This document shows positions 1 to 11,402 of a stretch of DNA of 64,000 bases, piece after piece. The stretch spans positions 811,726 through 875,725 of the forward strand of contig NW_017264193.1 of assembly GCF_001619985.1 (NCBI RefSeq), in the 5' to 3' direction. The DNA comes from Xylona heveae TC161. Lineage: Eukaryota; Ascomycota; Xylonomycetes; Xylonales; Xylonaceae. The notes below the pieces were generated by a model, which worked only from the letters and a program-made list of their open reading frames with translations, ran no database searches and was not told the DNA's origin. Each line of letters begins with the position of its first letter. Within the stretch, counting starts at the first letter, position 1. Both the position numbers and the translations under genes were made by a program.

Positions 1-1317
1 TCTTTTGAACATCCAGGGTGGTGTTTTCACCGTCAAGGCCACTGCTGGTGACACTCACTTGGGTGGTCAGGACTTCGATACCAACCTCCTTGAGCACTTC
101 AAGAAGGAATTCCAGCGTAAGACCAAGAAGGATCTTTCTGGTGACCCCCGTGCTCTCCGCCGTCTCCGGACTGCTTGCGAGCGTGCCAAGCGTACTCTTT
201 CCAACGCTACCCAGACCACCGTTGAGATCGACTCTCTTTTCGATGGCGAGGACTTCAACTCTCAGATCACTCGTGCTCGTTTCGAGGACCTGAACGCCAA
301 GGCTTTCAACGGCACCATCGACCCTGTCCAGCAGGTGCTCAAGGACGCCAACATTGAGAAGAGCAAGGTCGAGGAGATTGTCCTTGTTGGTGGCTCCACT
401 CGTATTCCCCGTATCCAGAAGCTCCTCAGCGACTTCTTCGACGGCAAGAAGCTCGAGAAGGTTTGTTGGCACATATATTTTTCTTGTCATTAGCATAATC
501 TAACAGCAATACAGAGCATCAACCCCGATGAGGCCGTCGCCTACGGTGCTGCCGTCCAGGCTGGTATCCTCTCTGGCAAGGCCACCTCTGCTGAGACCTC
601 TGACCTCCTCCTTCTCGACGTTGTTCCCCTCTCCCTTGGTGTTGCCATGGAGGGTAACATCTTCGCTCCTGTCGTCCCCCGTGGCCAGACCGTCCCTACC
701 ATGAAGAAGCGGACCTTCACCACTGTCGCCGACAACCAGCAGACCGTTCAGTTCCCCGTCTTCCAGGGTGAGCGTGTCAACTGTGAGGACAACACCTCTC
801 TCGGAGAGTTCACTCTCGCCCCCATCCCCCCCATGCGCGCCGGTGAGGCTGTCCTTGAGGTCGTCTTCGAGGTCGACGTCAACGGTATCCTCAAGGTCAC
901 TGCTACCGAGAAGACCTCTGGCCGTACCGCCAACATTACCATCTCCAACGCTGTTGGAAAGCTCTCGTCCTCTGACATTGACAACATGATCAACGGTAAG
1001 CTTCACCCTAATTTCAATTTCATCGGATGGAACTAATTTCCTTCAAAGATGCCGCCAAGTTCAAGAGCAGCGACGAGGCCTTCAGCAAGCGCTTCGAGTC
1101 TCGCCAGCAGCTCGAGGCTTACATCTCCCGCGTTGAGGAGCTCGTCTCTGACCCCACCTTGTCCATCAAGCTCAAGCGTGGCAGCAAGGACAGAATCGAG
1201 TCTGCTCTCAGCGACGCCATGGCTCAGCTCGAGGTTGAGGATGCCAACTCTGACGACCTCAAGAAGAAGGAGCTTGCTCTCAAGCGTGTTGTCACCAAGG
1301 CCATGTCCTCCCGCTAA
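1..1317 (+). CDS. SSB1: Ribosome-associated Hsp70 chaperone Ssb (3' part, cut by window start)
   Basis: Cytosolic Hsp70 of the Ssb class, which binds ribosomes and folds nascent chains with the RAC co-chaperone (family knowledge). Three exons are visible: 1-460, 515-995 and 1049-1317. Introns 461-514 and 996-1048 have GT-AG ends, and the first has a CTAAC branch. The visible 402 residues start in the second half of the ATPase domain, pass the nucleotide-site motif [10 protein letters not shown], then the substrate-binding domain ([12 protein letters not shown]), and end in [11 protein letters not shown], the typical Ssb tail with no EEVD. Yeast Ssb1 is 613 residues, so roughly the first 210 lie outside the window. 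Strong C-ending codon bias fits very high expression. The identity is close to certain because residue-level similarity to yeast Ssb1 runs over the whole length. Confidence 0.97.
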
Positions 1318-1774
1318 ATCAATCATTAGAGGAGTTCGAGTGGATGATACAATAGGAGGCGCAATGACTTATGACTGATTTCTGTCAACCTCCGTAGATC
1401 GTTACTTTTCAGTACAAAAGCTGATGTTGGTTTTTTTCTTCAATCTTGCATTTCTTTTCCATAAGGGAAGGTCTTTTTCTTCAGGGCATATGAGCTTTCT
1501 GTAGACCTAAAACGAGATTCAATATGTCTGGAACATAATGGGCGATTTTATGGCAAAACTTGGGCATGATTTTCGTAGATATCTTCCACGACCTTGTTCA
1601 TGTTAAAGAAAGATTTGGTTTCTATTTTTCTGAAATATGTTATATCTGCCCAGTGTGACGAACGGTTGCTGCAATTAAGAGTTAGCCGGATAAACTGTTT
1701 ACCCGAAAACATCGACAGCTTCGTTTCCATTACGATCTCCAAATATCGTAAACCCGGTTTCGACACTTTTCATA
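1318..1774. other. Intergenic: SSB1 3' end and RRF1 promoter
   Basis: T-rich 3' flank of SSB1 followed by the upstream region of the ribosome-recycling factor gene, both on the plus strand. No credible coding frame or RNA gene was seen. Confidence 0.6.
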
Positions 1775-2851
1775 ATGTTGGCGACTAAGACGGTTCAAAC
1801 TGGCCTTCGGCGAGGCACCTCCTCGAAATTGGCGGCTTCCCTCTGTTCTGCACCGTATGTCCCGTCTGATTGGAGCGCATCTGCGCCCACCGGTTGCGTT
1901 ACCTTCCATCAAGTTGTATATGGCCCATGATGCGCTAAAACGCAGACAAACAGCCCTCGATGCCCCAATGCCGCTAGACCCCAATGCCACATCTCTATCA
2001 GGTCAAGGCCTGGACTCCAACATCAGATCTTGAGCCGTCCGCTCTCCACAACATGTCCTCTCTATAAGAAGAAAGACAAAGCCGCGGCCAGCGGGAAAGG
2101 CGGAAAGTCATCCAAGGGCGGCAATGACCACGGCAGCGAAGCCAGCGCAGACGCGGGCTCTGGTGCAGCGGCAGACCCTCACGACATGAGTTCTCTCGAG
2201 GAAGCCCTCGGGAAGGCTCTGGAGAGACTCAAGTCGGATCTGTCCAAGCTTCGCACCGGAGGACGGTTCGATCCCGCCGTGATCGAGGCGCTTCCTGTGC
2301 ACGTGGACAAGAAGTCCGGCGAGACGCATCGTCTCGGTGACCTTGCGCAGGTCGTTGGCCGCCCGAGAGCCCTGGGCGTCCAAATCTGGGAAAAAGACGT
2401 AAGTTTTTTGTTTTGTTTGTTTTGTGGCGCGGCCTGGCGGCCGGCAGCCTGGGCTTGTGTCTCGTTTGACCAATTGATCATGCTGACGAAAGTTACCTGT
2501 TCCCTTTAGCACATCAAAGCGGTTGTTTCTGCGATCCAAAGCTCCAAGTATTCCCTGAACCCGGTCGTCGATAAGGATAATAGCAGCAAATACACGGTGC
2601 CCATTCCGCCGCTGACAAAGGAGACGCGCATGGAGATATTGAAGACGGCCCAGGCGGCCAGCGAGCATACGAATACTGCGGTCAAGAATGCTCGCCAGGC
2701 ACAGCAGAAGAAGCTGCGTGCACTGCAGAAGACGGCGAGACCTGATGATCTGCGCAAGGCGGGAGACAAGATGGAGAAGGTTGCAGCGAATGCAACGGCG
2801 GAGGTGAAGAAGATTTTCGAGGCGGCGAAGAAGGTCATTACTGAGCAATGA
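1775..2851 (+). CDS. RRF1: Mitochondrial ribosome-recycling factor
   Basis: Releases the mitochondrial ribosome from mRNA after termination, with the EF-G2-type GTPase (family knowledge). The RRF domain is spread over the last two exons. It begins near DMSSLEEALGKALERLKSD, includes the characteristic segment VPIPPLTKETRMEILKTAQ, and ends KKIFEAAKKVITEQ. Proposed exons are 1775-1854, 1978-2398 and 2510-2851, giving 280 residues. The last intron (2399-2509) is clear. The first is less so: donor GTATGT at 1855 is good, but acceptors at 1977 and 2001 both keep the frame. The start MLATKTVQTGLRRG and the later stretch LSRPLSTTCPLYKKKDK look like a mitochondrial presequence, followed by a Lys/Ser/Gly-rich linker. 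Function is firm; the N-terminal exon is moderately firm. Confidence 0.9.
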
Positions 2852-3190
2852 GGCGTTCCTTTTGTGTGTGGCTCACATAGAAAAAATGGTTCACATTTTC
2901 ACATTTTCAAGGCGCAGCAGTTTGCTGTGTTGTATTGTATAGTATATGATATTGTACGTTTGGGTTTGATTCTAGAAAAAAGACCAGAGAGATTTTTCTG
3001 GAGATGCATAAGAAAGATACAATGTTTTTGATAAAGCATTCAAATGAAAAAGATATATTTGGAAATAACGGTTTCTATTTAAACCCGTCCATTATAATAT
3101 ACATGCGCCTGGAGAAGGTAAAAGGAGGTCCAAAGAAAGGACCACTCTAATGTGCTAAACGGGTGGGAAAACACTGCGATTGAAGCAAGC
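2852..3190. other. Intergenic between convergent genes
   Basis: AT-rich 3' flanks of RRF1 (plus) and of the minus-strand gene at 3191. A short A/T-rich run, with nothing coding. Confidence 0.6.
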
Positions 3191-4569
3191 CTAAGCGCGA
3201 GCATGCTGCTTGCCGGGCTTGCCGGGCTTGCTCTGCTGCGCAGGTACTATGCGTTTAACTTTGGCCAATATATCTGCGCCCTGTTGAGGGCTGCAAGTCC
3301 CGTTCTTCCATGTAAGACGCGAGACACGCTCAAAGGCAGTCTCCTTGAGCACATCTCCCTTTTTCACGGGAGGATATACACCTCTGACCAGAGAGTCGAC
3401 AATCTCTTTTCGAGACTCAGCATTCCGAGTAGCAAGGCTGACATCCTCCTTCTTAACCAATTCGCCCTTCTCCTCTGTCTTCTTGGTCGCATGTCGCTCG
3501 CTCAAGCGTTCCGCCTCAGCCGCAGCCGCATTCTTCTCGGCGTCAGACTCGAAGAAGACATAGCTACCCTTGACCTGCCTTCTGGCAAGCTCTTCTGGGA
3601 TAATGACCTCATCTGGCCGTCTTGCTGCGAGCAATCTTAGCTTCTGCTCGACAGCACCAGCCGCACCAAAGCCACTCCTTGTGATCAGAGGAAGAGCATG
3701 ATTGCCAAGTGATTCCCGAAGCGCGTCGGGAGTATTGTGGCGAAGTTTCGCCGGCTTTGGCAGACGGTCTCTCCACTCTGCGGCCTTCTTTTCCGCATAA
3801 TAGAGTCTCTGCCGTTCCGAAATGGGTTCATCCTCCTCCTTGGTCTTGCGAAACTCCTGATCAGTATCTCTTCGCCGATTCTGCCCAGGTTTCTTATTAC
3901 CACCGCCTCTTCTAGGAGCTGAACCGCGCTGACCGCCACGACCGCCCCCAGGTTTGCCTGCTGCTCCGCGACCACCGCGTACTCCGCCGCGAGTATTTGC
4001 GCCGCCAGCACCAGCACCACCACCGCCGCCGCGTTTGGCAAACTTGAAGTTGGGAGATCTGGAGCCATCACGGTTGGATCCGTCTGCGTTGGTCTTTGGG
4101 TTGGGCGTTGCTCCAAGCGCTCGCAGATCGATGCCTCGAGGCCTTGTAGGGCCGCGCGGTGCCGACGTTTCTCCTTCGCGTCTTACGCCTTGGTTGGATC
4201 GACCAAATGATTGAATCTCATTGTTTGCAGCTGCACTGCGTTGGCCTCGGGTAGAGGATGGTCTGGGTCGGTCTATTGGTACGGAGTTATTAGTTGATAG
4301 TTCTTTTGCTCCTAATATCTCCAAAGGCCGAATGCAATTGAAAGCGTGCCGCTTCCCTTTATGAAGACCACATTATTGCAAGATGCCTGCTAAGAGGGAG
4401 ATTGTGATATTTCAAGTCTGTACTCACTTCTACCGCTCTCTTCATCTGCACGAAGCGCAGAAACGTGAAACTCCCTCAACGACGCTGCAATGCCGTCGGT
4501 CACTCTCGCAATGTCCGCCGAGACGGGACGGCCCCGGAGCAGGGCCGGGTTGGCGCACCACTTGAGCAT
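3191..4569 (-). CDS. Mitochondrially targeted Arg/Gly-rich protein, unrecognised family
   Basis: Two exons, 4569-4428 and 4272-3191, give 407 residues. The intron (4273-4427) has donor GTGAGT, branch ACTAATAAC and a tag acceptor. Splicing to the first exon replaces a false start and adds MLKWCANPALLRGRPVSA and later REFHVSAL, a textbook fungal mitochondrial presequence. After it come a basic disordered region with an RGG/GGRG-rich block at about residues 125-185, a charged helical segment (ERQRLYYAEKKAAEWRDRL), and a C-terminal part ending in a KP/GK repeat. I do not recognise the family. A role in mitochondrial RNA or ribosome biology, for example a small-subunit mitoribosomal protein of the Rsm28 kind, is only a guess from the basic RGG composition and targeting. 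It lies 3' to 3' with mitochondrial RRF1 and head to head with CDC26. Confidence 0.8.
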
Positions 4570-5255
4570 TGCTGCAGCCGTGTGCAATTGACGCCGATGG
4601 AATCGAATTGATCAGGCCGGGCCAAGCTGCAGTACTACAAACGAACGCAACTCTCTCGCCGACCCACGATGTCTTCTCTCGTTCGGATTTCTTAGGATGG
4701 TTTGGGGTAATTTTCCCTTTTGGAACTAGCGCATCAGTTCGCCCAGCCGTCTAACCTTAGTTAGTCAAACTGCTATATTATGTCTTCTGCCTCGCCGTAA
4801 TATTTCATAGCCACAGCATCTAGAGTTGTTTGTTGGCGGCACAATCCCTCCTCCCCAGACTCACCCCGCGTTTCCTTTGCCTGGTTGGCTCGAATACAGC
4901 GTCCTCCCCAATCCGTTCCCTTTCTCCCTACGAGAGGTGCACTAAGCTAGCCTTTGCTATCGAGTCCCAAATTCAGGGGATTCTAGCCCGGCGTGTTTGG
5001 AAATCCGGATCAAGGTCTCGATCTACAGCCTCTCACCTTTCGTCGCCCAGTCTGTGCCAGCTTCACAAAGTCTTGATCTTACCATTGCCATAGTCTGTCT
5101 CTATATTTTCAGTTTCGAGCCTTGAAAAGAGAGAATTTAGCCTGGCAAAATCCTGACTAGCTTCGGAGCGAACTCAAGCTCCGCATCTCCCGTACGGTAC
5201 CGAGAACCCCGGCGGTCTTTACCTGAAGAAAAGGTCGTTTTTGTTGTCGTCGACA
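4570..5255. promoter_or_regulatory. Divergent promoter region (mitochondrial RGG gene / CDC26)
   Basis: 686 bp between two divergent start codons, so it should hold both promoters. It is pyrimidine-rich on the plus strand near CDC26. No specific operator was recognised. Confidence 0.5.
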
Positions 5256-5465
5256 ATGCTCCGCCGAAAACCTACCGCCATCACACTTACCTCTGAAGAC
5301 GTGGCTGCGTTTGAAGACGCCCGGAATCGCGAGAACAATGGTGGCCGCACAAAGCCAAAGGACGGAGCAATTGATCCAAACGACGAATTGAGACCGCTGC
5401 CGGGCGAGAAGGCTCGTATTGTGCGAACGCGGGAAGAGAGAATCGGGCTGGGCCAAAGATCTTGA
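5256..5465 (+). CDS. CDC26: Anaphase-promoting complex subunit Cdc26 (Apc12)
   Basis: Small APC/C subunit that stabilises the TPR protein Cdc16/Apc6, so it acts in cell-cycle ubiquitin ligation (family knowledge). A single exon of 69 residues. The N-terminal MLRRKPTAITLTSEDVAAFE is the conserved Cdc26 peptide that threads into the Apc6 TPR groove. The rest is charged and probably disordered, ending EERIGLGQRS. The ATG at 5256 was preferred over an in-frame upstream TTG because the conserved motif starts exactly there. Very short genes like this are often missed in annotation. Confidence 0.88.
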   Translation: MLRRKPTAITLTSEDVAAFEDARNRENNGGRTKPKDGAIDPNDELRPLPGEKARIVRTREERIGLGQRS

Positions 5466-6481
5466 GTACGGGATAAGGTCGTGTCGTGGCTGGAAGAAGT
5501 ACTCAGCTCTGGGTCCTGTACGACCGGTCATAAGAATTGGATACGGAGACAGGCAGGGGTACGGGGACGGGTACGATATAGACAGAGTCTCCTTCTGCTG
5601 GGAAAAAGAAGGTATGAAGACTTCTTCTTATTCTTTCCTTCTCCCTCACGGCCCTCCTTTGAGCATGAACACTGCCGGGTGCAACTAGGATTGTGGAAAG
5701 GCTCCCCATGACTGATGCCTTCGGATTGTACAACAGGATCGAGCAGGCTTAGTCCGTCCAATCCGCTCAAATACGCCCATTTCGTCGATTTCGTGACCGA
5801 CATCGTTCTTGACCAGACGCGCCGCTGCAATAACCGCCTCGGTAGCATGGGTAGCTTGGCCCCCAGCCTCTCTAGATCAGGGTCTATAGGAAATACCAAA
5901 GGGGAGGGTTAAATCCGTTTTTATTTTTTTCCCTTTTGTGCCGATACGGTGTACAGTATGAATTGTTTCATGGGCGAGCGACGTTATCTAACACTGGAAC
6001 ATATGGCGGGACTTCTACAAAGGCATAGCATATTGATGATATTAAGGGACATGGCAGGACAGATGATTTAGCGGGAGTTCAATATCTCTCGGTCTTATGG
6101 CTTATTTTTACTCTTTGTAATTTCTCTATTTACATGATGGAAATGATATCCCGAGATAAGATGAAAGCGTATTCTCCCTTTGGAGAATTCACAACTCCAA
6201 GGGAAAGAAAAATAATGCGAAGAAATGCGAAGACGTTTCTCCAGTTCTCAAGATACGTTGAAGAGTGGTACGCCGGTGGCTTTTTTTCCTGCCCCTTGAT
6301 CCCATACGCGATAAATCTGCCCATATGCCGATGGAAGAAAAAAAGAAAACTTACTGCGCCAATCATTGCGCCTGTCCTAACAACACTATAGCCCCACTGG
6401 ATGCATGATTGGTGGGGAGGACGAGAAAATAAAAAGGGGATAAAAAAAGGTATGAGAGTAAAGAGTGTAAAAGTAGAATGG
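5466..6481. other. Intergenic between CDC26 and TAF2 3' ends
   Basis: About 1 kb between convergent genes. It has short open frames on both strands but none with family features, and is AT-richer after 5900. No RNA gene or repeat was seen. Confidence 0.5.
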
Positions 6482-9400
6482 TTACAGAGGACTGCCGCTG
6501 GGACCACCACCGCCACCAAGACTACCACTGCCACTGCCAAGTTTGAGCTTTATAGTCAACTTGCGTCTCTCGTCCAATGACGGAGTGGATGGTGCAGCAG
6601 TAGCAGGAGAAGGAGCGGAAGGAGGAGCAGCCGCAGGCTTCTTGGGTTTGAAGACGATCTTGGGCGTGCTCATTGCGGCCGAGTCTTCTCGTTGTGGCGG
6701 AGGAGCAGGTGCACGTGGCAAAGCGAGTTTGGATAAGGGTGTTGTTCGAGGCTTATTTGTCTGGCGAAACACCAGTTTGCCCTAGTAAAATTGACTTGTT
6801 AGTTTCTTGGAAATTTGGAAATTTTTGAGGAAGAAATGCAGATATAAAGAGAGAGGGGGGAGAAAATAAAGGAAAAAGAAGAAAGGAAAAAAGGGAAGAG
6901 GGAAAAGGGAGAACGAAAATGTAAGTTACCTTGCCAAGGTGTTGGACACCCCAGTAGCGCGGGTATTTGAGAACCACAACGAGGGATGTCCTGGGCTCAT
7001 AGAGAATGGCGCACAAGTCGAGCAGTTCGCGGATTTCGAATAAGCCTACAACAGGGGAACTATAATCGTGATATGCTTGTTAGCTGGGATGTGTGTTTCT
7101 TGCAGGGAGCGGTTTTGCTTCCAGAATTTAGTAGTTGGACTTACGTGATTGCGTGCCAGAGAGCTTCTTGGAGAGTTGTTGATCCTCCCAGCTCCGTCTT
7201 CAACGCAGCAAGTGCTCCCGGAACGGTTTGGGTTCGAGCGAGTTCAGCTTGTCTTGCCTCCGTCGAGGATTCTTGCTCAATGACAAGACCATCAGTTTGT
7301 GGCTTCTCCTGCGTTTGAGAGGTTTCTCCTATCGCTATGAGAGCTAGCGCTCGACCGAAGAGATGGACAAGGTTCTCGCGGACATAAGGAGACGGATCGG
7401 ATCCCAGGACGAAGAAAAAGTATTGCAGAACAGCCGCATTCTTGAGAGCGCCGAGTTGAATCAAGCAGTTGAATGCATGCAATCGCAGAGGATCATACGT
7501 GCCGTAGCGTACGTATTGAATATAATCTGCAGGATTTGCGTCAATAATCTTTGCGGCTGCAAGTCGCTGTTTGCATTCGAGAGCTGTTGTAGAATAGATA
7601 TTCTGATAAGATGATATCCATTCATCCATGCGACGATATCTTTCAATCTCGTCAACGACGTCTCTCTTGAATTTCTCTTCCTCATCCTCGTCATCCTCGA
7701 AGCTGAAATTGAAGCCTCCAGGCTCAACGTTGGTAACCAACGTCTCCGCCAACGCAGACATGAGCGTGGCAACATAATAGCAATCAGAATACTCGTTGTT
7801 TGCATTGTCATTGAATTTCAGCTTGTCGTAAAGGAACCTCTTCACACGTAAAGGTGCTTTTCCGCCATGGTCCCTCACTTCTGAGATCGCTTTTGGTATG
7901 GCACATTGGATATAATAAGCAGCTCGGTCGGAAAAGTCGTTGGATCGCGTCATTGGCGAATCCGGGAAACAGAAAAGTTCTTGGAATGCCTTTTCAAGGT
8001 GGAAAAGACCGATCCAGTCAAGCTCATCCTTGGCGTTTTTCACCAACGCTTCTGCGGCCGCAGTCCGAATACCATGGAAATACCGGCGATCCATGAGCGT
8101 CCGTACCAGGATTGTCGAGATAAGGGGATGCTCCCTTTGAGTTGCAATGTATTGGATTGACTAAGACATTTTAGCAAGTTCTGCCTGGAGATGTTGGGAA
8201 ATGGGCTTACCTCGAACTGCGCTACAACGTCACGATCTTGCTGTAGTTGTGACAAGAACATGTAGCCCGGCATATTTATTATCATTTTACCGATCCATTC
8301 AAAGTCTGCATCCATCCGTATCCATTCATACGACTCCTGGCTCATTCTTTCCTCGTCTTCTCTGGTCCAGTCCGCTAGGCGCCAGTCTGCAACTTCTTCT
8401 TCGCTCTGGAGCACGTCCCCTAAACAGTAGAGAAGAACATCGTCCTGAACATCTGCCGAAACTTCGACGCCAGCTGCTGCTGCAGCTCGCTCCTTTTGCC
8501 TTCGACTTCGTTTTAGCCGCTTGTATTTTGTATTGTAGGGAATCTCGAATTTGGTGTTGGCTTCTTTGATTTCAACAATATGTTCGTAGGGCGTGCCATC
8601 GGCCTCATGAATGCGGATCGTCATAGGCCCCTGTCGTGAGTTAGCTGTTCAGAGCTCTAGGAGAGTTCCAGAAATGAGGATCCTTACTGTGAATACGGGT
8701 TGCACCGGCCCAGCGTAGATATTATGTAACTCTTCTTTTACGTCTCTCATAAAGTAGTCGACCTCAAGATTTCTATCCAGAGCCTGATCGCTCTGTACCT
8801 GCTTGATAAGCATCTCGACCACAAGCTTTTTTTTATTAAATCTCTGGGTGATAAGGAACCGGGGGCATCCAGCGCCATAGACCCACTGTTGAAAGAACAC
8901 ATCAAGCTTGGCATGGCCCAGTTTTTCGCAGGTTCGCATGAAATAAGCAGTCGTCAGAGCGCCGTTAGGCAGATCGCCGACCTTTGCATTGAGAAAAATT
9001 CTGGATATGATTCGAGAGAGACCGGATGAGCCGCTAGCCTTCGCAAGCCTGCGGTCAAGAATGAAGAGAACGAGTGGTGCCTTAAGGGACAAGAATTCCA
9101 GTTCAGTGGGGTCCAATGATAATAATGCTCCCATTGAGTGGATCGAAGGTCGATTTACATCCAACTGGCAAATTCTATCCGCTGTTCGCTTTTGGCGATA
9201 TCGGTATTCATTATTTCCACATAACTTCTTCATGAACATATCAGTAATGAAATGTGAAATGCCCACTATCGCCCAAAGATCGGTAGGTTCTCTTGGAATA
9301 ATGTTCACGCCGATCCATTGGCTTGCAAGCGCATGTATCAATGCACGTGTCGAGTTGTCCATTTGATCGACGATGTCTTCTGGGAACAATAGTCTGTTGC

Positions 9401-10755
9401 TACAGAGAGCCATTGACGCAAGATTGACGGTCTCATCTACCTGATCATCGAGGAAGCATAACTTGTAGCTCGAAAATGGATAGGATCCAAAGGTCATCGT
9501 GAAATAGTCAATGGCCTGCCACAATCTGTCAGTTTGCTTCTAAAACAAGGCTTTCTGAATGTAGCTACCTTTGCCATTGGAAGGCATGTATTTCTAACTT
9601 CATCTGCTCTGCCGGGAAGACAAAAACCGTGCACTCGAATTGCATTTGATCCAAGCTTATCGTCTTCGTCGGTTTCGCGAAGGTCAGAAAGATTGACATG
9701 CTCAAAAGGTCCTACAGCAAACCCGACGTGCTGGGGGGCCATTGCTGTGGCCACGATAAACGAAGCAATCTTCTTTCTAGAGTTGGATGGATCAATGATC
9801 TGAGGAAGTTAACCCAAAATGTTTCTCAGAAAATCGTGCAATTCAATAATCTTACTTCATCCGTGAGATCACCTGAACAAATAACCGACATATCTAATGA
9901 TTGGTCTTCTGCCCCAACACTGAACTCTGACTGATTCCCTCCTGAAGGCTGAGTGCCATTTGGCTGCTGGGTTCCGTTGAGACCGTTAACGATCCCATTC
10001 ATTTGCGACTCAGCTTTGCCTAAAGCGTCGCCTAGGGTTCGGGGATATTTGATGGAGATCTCCCAGGTGCACCTTGATGAGCTGTCGTCTACGCAAGGGA
10101 ACAGCGCGCATGCGGCTCCCGGAAACATTGAGTTACGGGTGTACGCATGAGGATATCGCAGATCGCCATCCTCCAATCCAACGAAATGTAGCCCGTCTCT
10201 GACGTTATCGGTGGTGAACTCGATGAAGATTGTCAACGGCGTGAATCTAGCGGCTTGGTCATCCCCTGGTTTCGATAGCGGAGTTCCGGCAAGCATGGAC
10301 GAATCTCCCGATTCCTTCTTGGTAGATCCATTATTCCTAGACAGAAGAATATTGTGCGCTTCAGCCGAAAAGGGATCTATTTCCTCGATGCGCAAGCTCT
10401 TTGGCAGGGTTATGAGAAGCTCTTCTTCAGGCGGATTCCGTAATTGCGGCTCAATCTTCTGTCTTAGCTGATGATACTGGTGAACCTCCGATAACCCGTG
10501 CAGCTTGTATCCCGAATATGGTTCGTTGTACTTGACCGATACCCCTCGACCGTTGACATTGAGACGCTTGAGTTTGCATTGGCGGCAGTTGAGTCGGATT
10601 ATCCTAAGCTCTTTGAAGAGGGGATTGATGGTGATTTCCGTCTTGCCTCTGAGCCTTCGTGTTGCGAAATCGAGATCCAACTCAACCTTCTGGTGTAAGA
10701 CAGTAAAGCCGAGCCCTGGAGGCTGGAGCATCGACATTTCTGTAAGCCCTACCAT
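6482..10755 (-). CDS. TAF2: TFIID subunit 2 (TAF2/TSM1)
   Basis: Subunit of TFIID that helps recognise core promoters; its N-terminal half has an inactive M1-aminopeptidase fold (family knowledge). Seven exons: 10755-9856, 9799-9569, 9515-8688, 8630-8211, 8160-7145, 7059-6930 and 6781-6482, giving 1274 residues. All six introns are GT-AG, 50-148 nt, and every junction keeps the frame. The start MVGLTEMSM leads into GFTVLHQKVELDLDF, the family's N-terminal signature. Later come AIDYFTMTFGSYPFSSYKL and the M1-like region, where the zinc-binding HExxH motif is absent as expected for TAF2. A HEAT-like C-terminal half follows (LRLHAFNCLIQLGALKN). The last exon is a low-complexity Pro/Ala/Ser tail ending in a Gly/Ser run. 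A small SAS4-domain protein gene lies directly upstream on the same strand. Confidence 0.96.
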
Positions 10756-11402
10756 CGTGGGCTACCGCCACTGCCGCCGACAATGGTCTTGGTCGCCTTA
10801 CTCCGCGAGCTTCATCCCCTTGGATTAATTCGCAGCTCGGAGCCTCGAGCCGTTCTCGTACGCAATGGAGCTCGCAGACTGATAAATCTGCGCCGGAAAA
10901 CACAAAAAGTGAGTAGATGCTTCGAGCACTTCTTAACTCAGATGCCTCGCAAAACCAGTCACGTTGCCTGATTTGAACCAGGACGAGCGCGGAGCGGGAG
11001 ACAACTTGAAAATTTCACCTTCAAGTGTGCGCCAGAATATCGGCGAGCATGCGACCCAAAGGAGACCTCAAAAGCAGCCAAAGGACGTCCAGGCTGGCGA
11101 TTATACAATAATATTGCTGCTACGGCATAATTACTATGCATCATTTACATTAGCTTAGTACGGGGCGATCACGTGAAGCGCGGCAATCTCGCGCAGCCAA
11201 GCGCGCAACGCGGCCGGCGTCACGGGACAATTATTACTGGTGGATTCCGAGACAGTAATGAATCAGATATCTGACATGAGTATCTAATTGGACAATTCAC
11301 ATGAATAAGGAACAAAGGAACAGGATTAAAAGTGAAAAATAATATACTGAGCTAGGCTAATCTGGGAATATTTATGTAGACTAAAATGCATTTCGAAAAC
11401 AG
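10756..11402. promoter_or_regulatory. TAF2 upstream region with a CACGTG palindrome
   Basis: 647 bp between the TAF2 start and the stop of the next minus-strand gene. It holds GATCACGTGA at 11167-11176, an E-box-like palindrome of the type bound by Cbf1/bHLH factors (site identity is inference). A GC-rich stretch surrounds it. Confidence 0.4.
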
